A DNA stretch of 64,000 nucleotides from CAJFUR01 sp904420575 (GTDB taxonomy: Bacteria; Actinomycetota; Coriobacteriia; Coriobacteriales; Eggerthellaceae), in the NCBI GenBank assembly GCA_965119745.1, contig OZ221973.1:62001-126000 (forward strand). The letters run 5' to 3'. The translations under genes and the position numbers were made by a program. Below are positions 17,303 to 25,262 of the stretch, piece after piece (position 1 is the first letter of the stretch; the number at the start of each line of letters is the position of its first letter). Below the pieces are notes generated by a model that saw only the letters and a list, made by a program, of their open reading frames with translations, made no database searches and was not told where the DNA came from.

Positions 17303-19062
17303 GAAGGCTCGTCCTCCTTGCTTGGGAATTCGACAATGGAAAGTATACCTTCCTCGCGGGCATGATGCTCGATCTCCGCGCCATTTACAGCCTGCCGTTC
17401 CCAACCCGTTTTCCGACGCACTTCGTCAGAGGCGGACGGGCGCTCCCGCAACGAACGCACGGCCTCGGCCGCCGCATGTCCGCCCGCGGCCAATCGCTCG
17501 CGCACGGCCGCCGGCTTCGGAACGTCTGCGGAATCCCCCTCCTGCCCGTCGTCGGGCGCGGCCTGCCCGCCTGCGGACCACTCGGACGAGGCCGCGCGGG
17601 AGGCTCTGGCGGACGTGCGGGAGGCGCGCCAGGCCCGGAACCGCTCGGCGTTCTCGCGCGCCTCCCGCACCAGGCGCGCGCGATCCTCGCGGGGAACGAG
17701 CGGCCGGTCGAAGGCGTCGCGCTTCCAGAACAAAAACAGCGCCAGCAGCACCAAGGCCACGGCCACCTGCACGGTGTTCACGAACAGGAACTCCGCGCCG
17801 GCCACCAGCACCAGCACCGCCATAACGAGGGCCCAGGCCGTGCGCAGGCGCAGGATGAGCCCCACCGCCAGCACCACCATGAACGCACCGCCTACCACCA
17901 GCGTGGGTCCCAAAAGCAGCCCACCCATGTCGATCCACGACGTCAGGACCGTGAACGGCTCGAACGGGGCGGGAACGAGCGCCAAACCGACGTTCACCAG
18001 CCCGATGACCAGCAGGATGGTGCCCGAAATCCAGGCGATGTCCTTTGCGCGCTGCTCTTCGGTGGGGTTGCGCTTGTCGGCGAAGAAGCCCGACTGCGAC
18101 AGCAGCACCGCGCCGATGCAGAACGGGATCCAGAACATGATGCCGCGGTACACCAGCGCGATGGCCGTGGCCGTGGCCAGCGAGGTGCCCTGCGCCGTGA
18201 GGATGGCTGCGATGGCGGCCTCCACCACGCCCACGCCCTGCGGCGTGGGGCTGAGGATCACCGAAATGGCCGCCACGGCGAAGGCCGCCACCAGCGCGGC
18301 CACGTCGGTGCAGCCGAACGCATAGCCGATGGCCACGAGGCACGCCATGTTGAGCACGGCCGAAAACGACGCGTAGGACACCGTGACGAGCGTCCCCTGG
18401 GGGTTGCGCGCCAGGATGGTGGCGGAGCCGACGAACGAATTGGCGGTCTTGCGGCCCCAGCCCGGCGAGAGGTGCTTCTTCACCAGGCCGAGCAGGTGGT
18501 TCAGCAGCGCTTCTGCGCCCAAGAACACGCGGAAGAGGATGCGCGGCCTGCGGTAGCCCACCACGAACATACTGGACAGGATCAGAAGCGTGCCCGCCAG
18601 AAGCAGGCCGCCGACGAGGAAGAGCGCGTTCATGGATCCGGACAGAAGCATGGTCAGAAAGCCGATGATGGAGATGACCAGCACGGCGGCGAAGTAGCCG
18701 ATCTGCGAGAGGATGGCGCCGCTGGTGGACTGACCGGCGTCGGCCCCCCTGCGGTGCGCGTCGTCGATGATGAACGCCACGCCGGTTGCGCCCGAGAACA
18801 GGCAGAACGTGTTGATGAACACGAGCGAGAAGATGAGCACGACGTTGTGCCAGAAGCCCGTCTTGTGGCCCACGGCCTCGAACGCCGCGTCGTAGGAGGC
18901 GGCCTGCACCAGGTGCCGCGCCAGCATGAGCACCACCGACACCACGAGCGGCACGAGCGCGCCGGTCTTCAGGGTGTCCAAAAACTGCGCGAGGTAGTCG
19001 ACGTTGGCAATGAGGAAGCACACGGCCACGATGCCCAAGAGCAGCAGCAACGCCTTTTTCAA
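17299..19062 (-). CDS. MprF-like flippase-domain protein with extra helices, no synthase domain
   Basis: This 587-residue protein begins with a UPF0104/MprF-type flippase domain (about residues 1-310; TPQGVGVVEAAIAAIL and ALVYRGIMFWIPF). About four further helices follow (residues 330-450), as in the middle of MprF. The protein then ends in a charged tail of about 130 residues where MprF would have its aminoacyl-transferase domain. The best start is a TTG at 19062, 10 bases after GAAGGGAG; no ATG fits. It heads the three-gene operon and its stop overlaps the ATP-grasp start. Confidence 0.85.
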   Translation of the reverse strand: MKKALLLLLGIVAVCFLIANVDYLAQFLDTLKTGALVPLVVSVVLMLARHLVQAASYDAAFEAVGHKTGFWHNVVLIFSLVFINTFCLFSGATGVAFIIDDAHRRGADAGQSTSGAILSQIGYFAAVLVISIIGFLTMLLSGSMNALFLVGGLLLAGTLLILSSMFVVGYRRPRILFRVFLGAEALLNHLLGLVKKHLSPGWGRKTANSFVGSATILARNPQGTLVTVSYASFSAVLNMACLVAIGYAFGCTDVAALVAAFAVAAISVILSPTPQGVGVVEAAIAAILTAQGTSLATATAIALVYRGIMFWIPFCIGAVLLSQSGFFADKRNPTEEQRAKDIAWISGTILLVIGLVNVGLALVPAPFEPFTVLTSWIDMGGLLLGPTLVVGGAFMVVLAVGLILRLRTAWALVMAVLVLVAGAEFLFVNTVQVAVALVLLALFLFWKRDAFDRPLVPREDRARLVREARENAERFRAWRASRTSARASRAASSEWSAGGQAAPDDGQEGDSADVPKPAAVRERLAAGGHAAAEAVRSLRERPSASDEVRRKTGWERQAVNGAEIEHHAREEGILSIVEFPSKEDEPS

Positions 19063-19167
19063 GCAGGGGCTCCCTTCTTCGAGCAGGCCCCCTTCCCAAA
19101 GGGCGGCTCTTGGCCTCCAGACGCCTCTCGCGCGCGTTTTCCAGAGATTCGGATACGTTGACGTTCC

Positions 19168-19173
19168 ATTATA
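19168..19173 (-). promoter_or_regulatory. -10 element of the flippase/ATP-grasp operon
   Basis: A perfect TATAAT on the minus strand lies about 105 bases upstream of the first gene. No clear -35 is present. Confidence 0.5.
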
Positions 19174-19196
19174 CCCCAAGCGTCGCCAACGATGCC

Positions 19197-20111
19197 TCAA
19201 AGCCGGTGCGAGGAAGGCCGTCCGCGCGTGGGGCGGCGGGCGGCACGCCAGGCGTTGAAGCGGGTGCGCAGGTTCGCCACGTCGAAGGCGGCGGCTATCA
19301 TGAATACGAGCGCCAGGCCCACGGTCACCACACCACCGCGAGGCGCCACGAACAGGGAAAGCAGCGCAAGCACCACCATTGCCGGCACCAGGAAGCCGAA
19401 AAGGCACGTGCCGAGGCGCTTCCACAACCCATAGACGAACGAGACGGCCACGTACAGAAACAGACCGGAGGACACCGCGCCCCCGATGGTCATCACCGCC
19501 AGAAGCGCCGCTTTGCCCGCAATGACGAGCGCCTCGCGCCGCAGGTCGCGCGCCGCCGCGGCCAATGCCTCTTCGCGCGTGGGCTCGGGCTCGGCGCGGC
19601 GGAACGGCGCAAAGGGGTCGAACGGGTCGAAAGGCGCGCCCGGCCCGGCCTGGGAGCCACCGCCGTACGTGCGGCCGCCGTCCCACGACGTCCACACCCA
19701 GGTGGTCCGTGCATCGCCCGGCCGCCCGGCGAACGGCCAGCCCGCGAAGGGATCGTCGGTGCCGCCTTGCCCTTGCCCGCGGCCTCGCGCGCCGCCCCTC
19801 CCGACGCCGCCCACGCCGCCGGCGGACGCTCCCCCGGGAAACGGCCAGTCGGAGGGATGGGCATAGGGGTTCGCGTACGGGCGCGGGTCGCGCCGCGGGT
19901 CGAACTCGGGCGTCCAGGAACGGTCGAGCAGCACGTCGCGTGCCTCGTTGATGCGCTTCGTCAGCTCTTCGGCGTGGGCGCGCTCGTCGGAATCGAGCGC
20001 GAACTTGTCCGGGTGATGCGCGATCACCAGCTTGCGGTGGGCCTGTTTGACCTCGTCGTCGGTCGCGCCGTCGGCAAGCCCCAGAATCTTGAGCGCTTCG
20101 GATTTCTTCAT
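19197..20111 (-). CDS. J-domain membrane protein
   Basis: This 304-residue protein starts with a J domain (residues 3-70) carrying the essential HPD motif at 33-35 in IAHHPDKF. A glycine-, proline- and arginine-rich linker (about 75-170) follows, then about four membrane helices (205-290). J domains stimulate the ATPase of DnaK, so this is probably a membrane-bound recruiter of DnaK. The ATG at 20111 has little Shine-Dalgarno sequence, and a TATAGT hexamer ends about 7 bases before it, so the message may be leaderless. A few residues upstream could be an alternative start. Confidence 0.85.
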   Translation of the reverse strand: MKKSEALKILGLADGATDDEVKQAHRKLVIAHHPDKFALDSDERAHAEELTKRINEARDVLLDRSWTPEFDPRRDPRPYANPYAHPSDWPFPGGASAGGVGGVGRGGARGRGQGQGGTDDPFAGWPFAGRPGDARTTWVWTSWDGGRTYGGGSQAGPGAPFDPFDPFAPFRRAEPEPTREEALAAAARDLRREALVIAGKAALLAVMTIGGAVSSGLFLYVAVSFVYGLWKRLGTCLFGFLVPAMVVLALLSLFVAPRGGVVTVGLALVFMIAAAFDVANLRTRFNAWRAARRPTRGRPSSHRL

Positions 20112-20497
20112 GCCTGCCACTATACAAAACGGCAACGCCCTCGTCCGCGCCTCTGCGCCGCCGTTGCCTTCCCGTCAAGGAAGGAACACAAAGCCCCGCA
20201 CGACGCCGCAAGCAGAACGATGCTTCGTAGGTTGACGGAGGGTCCCATGGGGTTGCAGGTCGACGATGCGAGACAGATTGTTGGAGGGTTGCGGGGTTGG
20301 CAATTATATCCCAGGTTGACGCACACGTCACCGGTTGGCGTAGTCAGTCAGCGAGAAGCGTCCCGGTGCACCGAATTGCCCCGCCGCGCGACCGAACGTG
20401 CTTCGCACGCGAGGGAAAGCGCACAAGGGGCAAAGCGGGTGCCGGGACGCTTCGCAGCGTCGAGCGGTTGCGCGGGCCGTAGGCCCGCGCAACCTGC
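20112..20497. other. intergenic stretch holding structured element copy 1
   Basis: About 385 bases with no gene. The right half is copy 1 of the dispersed 162-bp element. Just upstream of it on the plus strand is a promoter-like pair, TTGGAG (20281-20286) and TTATAT about 17 bases on, which could transcribe the element towards purH. Confidence 0.5.
20333..20494 (+). repeat. dispersed structured 162-bp element, copy 1
   Basis: The copy opens with GGTTGGCGTAG (20333) and GTCAGCGAG. A 15-base stem arm (20355-20369) pairs with 20439-20453. Inside are a CGTGC-TTC-GCACG hairpin (20397-20409) and the word GCAGCGTCG (20454-20462). It closes with a perfect 13-bp hairpin (20466-20494) three bases before the purH stop. 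Two other copies in this window share boxes, architecture and total length, while their stems differ in sequence but still pair. Confidence 0.75.
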
Positions 20498-22072
20498 CTA
20501 GTGGCGGAAGTGGCGGTGGCCGGTGAACACCATGGCCACGCCCTGCTCGTCCGCGGCCGCGATGACCTCTTCGTCGCGGATGGAGCCGCCCGGCTGGATG
20601 ACGGCGGTGACGCCGGCCTGGGCCAGCGTGTCGAACCCGTCGCGGAACGGGAAGAAGGCGTCGGAAGCGGCCACGGCGCCCCGGGCCTTCTCTCCGGCCT
20701 GCTCCACGGCGATGCGCGCGGAATTCACGCGGTTCGGCTGGCCGCCGCCGGCACCCACCGACGCGTGGTCCTTCGCGATGAGGATGGCGTTGGACTTCAC
20801 CGACTTGCACGCCTTCCAGGCGAACATGAGCTCGTCCATTTCGGCTTCGGTAGGCTTGCGCTTGGTGGGCACCGTGAACTCGGCGGGGTCTTCGTGCACG
20901 GCGTCGGCGTCCTGGCACAGCACGCCGCCCTCGACGGCACGGTACTCCACTTCCCCGCCGGCCGGGTTCACGCCGCCGGTGGACAGCAGGCGCGCGTTCT
21001 TCTTGGCGGCGTACATGTCGAGCGCAGCCTGCGAGAACTCGGGCGCGATGATGCATTCCACGAACTGCTTGTTCTCGAAGATGGCGGTGACCACGTCGTC
21101 GCTCACGGGGCGGTTGAACGCCATGACGCCGCCGTAGGCGCTCACCGGGTCGCACGCGTGCGCGCGCTGGTAGGCTTCCACCAAGTCGTCGTTCTCGCAC
21201 ACGCCGCAGGGCGTGAGGTGCTTCACGATGACGCAGGCCGGGTTCTCGTACTCGCGCACGGCGCTCCAGGCGGCGTCGACGTCCAGGTAGTTGTTGTACG
21301 ACATTTCCTTGCCCTGGTGCTGATGGGCATGGGCCAGGCTGTGCTCGGCGCCCGCGTAGTCGTCGCGACGGTAGAACGCGGCGGTCTGGTGCGGGTTCTC
21401 GCCGTAGCGCAGGTCCTGCGCCTTGGTCAGGCGCACGCTCTTGCGCGCCGGGAACTTCTCGGCCGCGTCGCCGTCCAGCTGGCCGGCCATCCAGGCGGAA
21501 ATGGCCGCGTCGTACGCAGCCGTGGTCTGGTACACGGCCAAGGCCAGGCGGGCGCGCGTCTCGCGCGTGGTGGCGCCGCCGTTCGCGCGCATCTCGTCGA
21601 GGATGGCGTCGTAGGATGCCGGATCGGTGACCACCGTCACGCTTTCGAAGTTCTTCGCGGCGCTGCGCAGCATGGACGGGCCGCCGATGTCGATGTTCTC
21701 GATGCAGGTGTCGAAGTCGGCGCCGCTGGCCACCGTTTTCTCGAAGGCGTACAGGTTCACCACCACCATGTCGATCATCTGGATGCCGTGCTCGGCCGCC
21801 TGGGCCATGTGGTCGGGATTGTCGCGCTTGGCGAGCAGGCCGCCATGCACGCGCGGATGCAGCGTCTTCACGCGGCCGTCCATCATCTCGGGGAACTGCG
21901 TCACGTCGTCGATGGGCGTGACGGGGACGCCCGCCTCTTTGAGCGCGCGGGCCGTGCCGCCCGTGGAGACGATCTCCACTCCGAACTCGTCCACGAGCGC
22001 GCGGGCGAAGTCCGCCACGCCCGTCTTGTCCGTCACGGACACGAGCACTCGTTTCACTTCAGGATTGCTCAT
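20498..22072 (-). CDS. purH: bifunctional AICAR transformylase / IMP cyclohydrolase
   Basis: This 524-residue enzyme performs the last two steps of purine synthesis. The N-terminal cyclohydrolase (MGS-like) domain (about residues 1-195) shows STGGTARALKEAGV and GRVKTLHPRVHGGLLAKR. The C-terminal transformylase domain shows RYGENPHQ, KHLTPCGVC and SDAFFPFRDG. Length is normal for the family. It is separate from the purF-purM-purN operon, with an XdhC-like gene between them, and both of its flanks carry copies of the dispersed 162-bp element. Confidence 0.98.
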   Translation of the reverse strand: MSNPEVKRVLVSVTDKTGVADFARALVDEFGVEIVSTGGTARALKEAGVPVTPIDDVTQFPEMMDGRVKTLHPRVHGGLLAKRDNPDHMAQAAEHGIQMIDMVVVNLYAFEKTVASGADFDTCIENIDIGGPSMLRSAAKNFESVTVVTDPASYDAILDEMRANGGATTRETRARLALAVYQTTAAYDAAISAWMAGQLDGDAAEKFPARKSVRLTKAQDLRYGENPHQTAAFYRRDDYAGAEHSLAHAHQHQGKEMSYNNYLDVDAAWSAVREYENPACVIVKHLTPCGVCENDDLVEAYQRAHACDPVSAYGGVMAFNRPVSDDVVTAIFENKQFVECIIAPEFSQAALDMYAAKKNARLLSTGGVNPAGGEVEYRAVEGGVLCQDADAVHEDPAEFTVPTKRKPTEAEMDELMFAWKACKSVKSNAILIAKDHASVGAGGGQPNRVNSARIAVEQAGEKARGAVAASDAFFPFRDGFDTLAQAGVTAVIQPGGSIRDEEVIAAADEQGVAMVFTGHRHFRH

Positions 22073-22096
22073 ATGGCCTTACATCCTTTCCTTCGG

Positions 22097-22259
22097 GTTC
22101 CGCCGTTCTAGGAACGGCGGAACGTCTCGACGCTGCGGGGCGCTGCGGCGCCCAATCTTCACACGATGCCGCAGGCTTGCGCACCAAAGAACGCGGCACC
22201 CGCGCCATCCTGCGAATCTCGGACACCGCAGGGCCCCTCGCTGACTTGCTACGCCAACC
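22097..22259 (-). repeat. dispersed structured element, copy 2 (purH leader)
   Basis: In minus orientation this copy opens with GGTTGGCGTAG and GTCAGCGAG (22237-22259). A 12-base stem arm (22226-22237) pairs, with one mismatch, to 22137-22148. The word GCAGCGTCG lies at 22128-22136. It ends in a perfect 12-bp hairpin (22097-22123) about 25 bases before the purH start. It lies on the coding strand between the XdhC-like gene and purH, so it would be part of the purH leader. Confidence 0.75.
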
Positions 22260-22288
22260 TGTACGGTCAAAAACCCACGCCTCGCACC

Positions 22289-23278
22289 CTACCTGCCCAG
22301 GCTCTTCTCGTGGCGCTCGCGCGCTTCCTCACTGTAGCGCTGTTGGTAGCGCACGTCCACCAATTCGCCGACAATGGCTATCGCCAATTCGGCCGGCGTC
22401 TTTGCGCCGAACTTCAGGCCGATGGGGCGCTTGACGCGGGCCCAGTCGTCCTCGGTGGCGCCCGCGGCCAGCACCAGCTCGTGCACGCGGTCGTTCTTGC
22501 CGGCGCAGCCCATCATGCCCACGTAGTGCGCATGATTGCGCGTCGCCCACACGCAGCCTTCGGGGTCGAACATGTGGCCGCGCGTGAGCACGCACACGTA
22601 GTCCTCGGGCGTGCAGGCGAAGTCCTCAAGCGCGTCGAAGTTCCCGCCCGGCAGCACGATGCGCTCGGCTTTCGGGAACCGCGCCTCGCTCACGTAGGCT
22701 TCGTCGTAATCGACCGCCGTGACGCGGAAGCCCACGTGGTCGGCGAGCGCAGCCACCTCGCTTGCCACGTCGGACGCGCCGAGCAGCCACACGTGCACCT
22801 GGTCGAACAGCGGGGTGCTCAGCCAGGTGAGGCCTTCGAACTGCTCGTTGTGCATGGAGGGGCCGCGGGTGACGTCCTTCATCTGGAACACGTCGCGCGG
22901 CGACGGCTCGCGCGACGCCACGATCTCCTTGGCGTCGTTGCAGAAGAACACGAGCGGCCACCCGTCGGCCGAGCCCACGTCGCCGTACTTCTTCGTCACC
23001 TCGTTGTCCGTGTTGCGCTGCGCTTCTTCCGCGTCGTAGACCACCTTGAAGCCCAGCCACGCAAGGTCGCCCTCGTCAAGCGCGCGCAGGGCGCGCTCGA
23101 ACGTGGGGACGTCGGCCTCGCCGAGTTCGGCGGCGATCACGTCCAGGTACGACGGGTCCACGTGCTGGTTGCCTTCGAGCGCTTCGGCCGAGAAGCAGGG
23201 GAAGTCCTCCGCCCGCAACGCAGGCGTGCGCCCCGCTTTCAGGTCTTCCACGATCCCTTCGAACACTTCTCTGTCCAT
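22289..23278 (-). CDS. XdhC/CoxI-family molybdoenzyme maturation protein
   Basis: This 329-residue protein has a C-terminal XdhC Rossmann domain: VWLLGASDVASEVAALADHVGF (nucleotide-binding), VDYDEAYVSEARFP, YVCVLTRGHMFD, HYVGMMGCAGKND and RPIGLKFGAKTPAELAIAIVGE. XdhC proteins bind and help sulfurate the molybdenum cofactor of xanthine-dehydrogenase-type hydroxylases. The N-terminal 130 residues do not show the usual XdhC N-domain and are not recognised. The neighbours are purine genes, which fits purine-related molybdoenzymes, but no such enzyme is in the window. Confidence 0.88.
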   Translation of the reverse strand: MDREVFEGIVEDLKAGRTPALRAEDFPCFSAEALEGNQHVDPSYLDVIAAELGEADVPTFERALRALDEGDLAWLGFKVVYDAEEAQRNTDNEVTKKYGDVGSADGWPLVFFCNDAKEIVASREPSPRDVFQMKDVTRGPSMHNEQFEGLTWLSTPLFDQVHVWLLGASDVASEVAALADHVGFRVTAVDYDEAYVSEARFPKAERIVLPGGNFDALEDFACTPEDYVCVLTRGHMFDPEGCVWATRNHAHYVGMMGCAGKNDRVHELVLAAGATEDDWARVKRPIGLKFGAKTPAELAIAIVGELVDVRYQQRYSEEARERHEKSLGR

Positions 23279-23353
23279 GTCCGCCCTCTCTTTTCGTCGG
23301 ATGTCAGAAACCGGTCGATTTGCAGCAGCTGAAAACTGCGCTTCGAACTGGGG

Positions 23354-23382
23354 TTATGTGGCATTATTCCAGGTCAGGTCAA
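23354..23382 (-). promoter_or_regulatory. promoter of the XdhC-like gene
   Basis: TTGACC (23377-23382) and ACATAA (23354-23359) on the minus strand are 17 bases apart, about 75 bases before the start codon. Confidence 0.5.
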
Positions 23383-23450
23383 CGCTATAAAACCAACGAT
23401 CCCTGCACTTCTCGCGCGCTTTCCGTGCACTTCTCCCGCACCCCCGTGCC

Positions 23451-24068
23451 TCACGGGCGCACGTGCACCTTCCGGTCCTCCCCCACGCCGATGCGGCCTT
23501 CGGCCACGAGGCGCAGGACCTGGGGATACAGTTCGTGCTCGACCTCGTGGATGCGCGCCTCCAGCGTTTCGAGCGTGTCGTCCTCGCGCACCTCCACGGC
23601 GCGCTGCGCCACGATGGGCCCCTTGTCGTAGTCCTCGTTCGCGAAGTGGACGGTCACGCCCGTCACCTTCACGCCCGCGTCGAACGCCTCCTGGATGGCG
23701 TGCGCGCCCTTGAACGAGGGCAGCAGCGCCGGATGCAGGTTGAGCACGCGGTCGGGAAACGCGTCCAACATGACCGGCGTCACCTTGCGCATGTAGCCCG
23801 CCATGACCACGTACTGGGCGCCTGCCGCGCGCAGCGCCTCCACGATGCGCACGTCGGCGGCCTTGGGGTCGGCATACACGTCGCGGTTGAGCACCGTGAC
23901 CGGGATGCCCGCCTTCCGCGCGCGCTCGATGCCATAGGCGTCCGGCCGCGACGACACCACCTGCACGATGTCCACCGGCAGCCCGTCGTTCGCCGCCGCA
24001 TCGATGATGGCCTGCAAATTCGTCCCGCTGCCAGAAAGCAGCACCCCGATCTTGAGTGGTTCTGCCAT
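23451..24068 (-). CDS. purN: phosphoribosylglycinamide formyltransferase
   Basis: This 205-residue enzyme transfers a formyl group from 10-formyl-tetrahydrofolate to GAR, the third step of purine synthesis. It shows the substrate loop LLSGSGTNLQAII, the catalytic Asn-His-Asp set in NLHPALLPSFKG and the GVTVHFANEDYDKGPI segment. It starts three bases after the purM stop and ends the srtB-purF-purM-purN operon. Confidence 0.97.
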   Translation of the reverse strand: MAEPLKIGVLLSGSGTNLQAIIDAAANDGLPVDIVQVVSSRPDAYGIERARKAGIPVTVLNRDVYADPKAADVRIVEALRAAGAQYVVMAGYMRKVTPVMLDAFPDRVLNLHPALLPSFKGAHAIQEAFDAGVKVTGVTVHFANEDYDKGPIVAQRAVEVREDDTLETLEARIHEVEHELYPQVLRLVAEGRIGVGEDRKVHVRP

Positions 24069-24071
24069 GGC

Positions 24072-25247
24072 CTACGCCTCCGCGTCCGCGTCGGTGCCAT
24101 ACCCGTACAGGGCGCCTTCGTTTGCGTAGCGCACGGCAGCCGCGCGCTCGGGCTCGCCCTCCACGATGCGGCCGACCCGGTACGTCGTCTCGCCGGCCTC
24201 GGCGAGCGCGGCCTCCACGGCTCCCACCTGCACGGGGTCCACGACGAGCACCATGCCCAGTCCCATGTTGAACGTCTTGAGCGCCTCTCCCTCGTCCAGG
24301 TGCGCGGCGTCGCACACGAACCTCACGATGGGCGGCACGGGCCACGTCCCCAGGTCCACCTCGGCGTCGCACCCTGCGGGCAGCGCGCGGTCCAGGTTCT
24401 CGGAGATGCCGCCGCCCGTGATGTGTGCGAGCGCGCGCACGGCGCCGGGGCACGCATCCAGCACGGAACGCACGGGCTTCACGTAGATGCGCGTGGGCTC
24501 CAGAAGCGCGTCCTGCAGGCTGGAGCCGCCCAGCTCCTCGCGCTCGATGCGCAACTCGTAGTGGGTCTTGCCCTCCACGCACACCTTGCGCGCGAGCGAG
24601 TAGCCGTTGGAATGCAGCCCGCTCGAGGCCAACCCGACAAGCGCGTCGCCGGGACGGACGCTCTCGGGATCGAGCATCTTCGGCCGGTCGACCACGCCCA
24701 CGCAGAAGCCGGACAGGTCGTAGTCGTCCGGGTCCATGACGCCAGGGTGTTCGGCCATCTCGCCGCCGATGAGCGCGCATCCCGCCTGCTTGCAGCCCTC
24801 GCCGATGCCGGCCACTATCTCGGCCACGTTCTCGGCCTTGAGCTTGCCGATGGCCACGTAGTCCAGGAAGAACAGCGGCTCGGCGCCCGTGGCCAGGATG
24901 TCGTTCGCGCACATGGCCACCAAGTCGATGCCCACGGTGTCGTGCTTGCCGGCCATCTGGGCCACCTTCAGCTTCGTGCCCACGCCGTCGGTGCCGCTGA
25001 CCAGCAGCGGATCGGCCATGTCCTTGGCCGCCGCGATGGAGAACAGGCCGCCGAAGCCGCCGATGTCGCCCACCACCTCGGGACGGTACGTGTCGTGCAC
25101 CACGCCCTTGATGGCCTCGACGGCGCGCGCGCCCTCGGCGGTGTCGACGCCCGCCTGGGCGTACGTCACGGCGTCTTCGTCCATCCAGCTGGGCATGTGG
25201 GGCCCTCCGTCGTTTTGGGCCGCGTTGACGTTGATTCTCTCGGTCAT
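24072..25247 (-). CDS. purM: phosphoribosylformylglycinamidine cyclo-ligase
   Basis: This 391-residue AIR synthetase closes the imidazole ring in purine synthesis. It shows the glycine-rich GGFGGLFSI, the ATP-site segment SGTDGVGTKLKVAQ, DLVAMCANDI, GGEMAEHPG and LVGLASSGLHSNGYSLAR. The N-terminus is about 20 residues longer than usual and the C-terminus slightly extended. AAGGAGAG lies before the ATG. It is 15 bases downstream of purF. Confidence 0.97.
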   Translation of the reverse strand: MTERINVNAAQNDGGPHMPSWMDEDAVTYAQAGVDTAEGARAVEAIKGVVHDTYRPEVVGDIGGFGGLFSIAAAKDMADPLLVSGTDGVGTKLKVAQMAGKHDTVGIDLVAMCANDILATGAEPLFFLDYVAIGKLKAENVAEIVAGIGEGCKQAGCALIGGEMAEHPGVMDPDDYDLSGFCVGVVDRPKMLDPESVRPGDALVGLASSGLHSNGYSLARKVCVEGKTHYELRIEREELGGSSLQDALLEPTRIYVKPVRSVLDACPGAVRALAHITGGGISENLDRALPAGCDAEVDLGTWPVPPIVRFVCDAAHLDEGEALKTFNMGLGMVLVVDPVQVGAVEAALAEAGETTYRVGRIVEGEPERAAAVRYANEGALYGYGTDADAEA

Positions 25248-25262
25248 CTTCTCTCCTTGTAC

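Noticed and set aside
22073..22288. ZTP-type riboswitch before purH
   Set aside because: purH genes often have this RNA, but the required GGGGAGC-type and closing blocks are not present. The leader instead holds copy 2 of the dispersed element.
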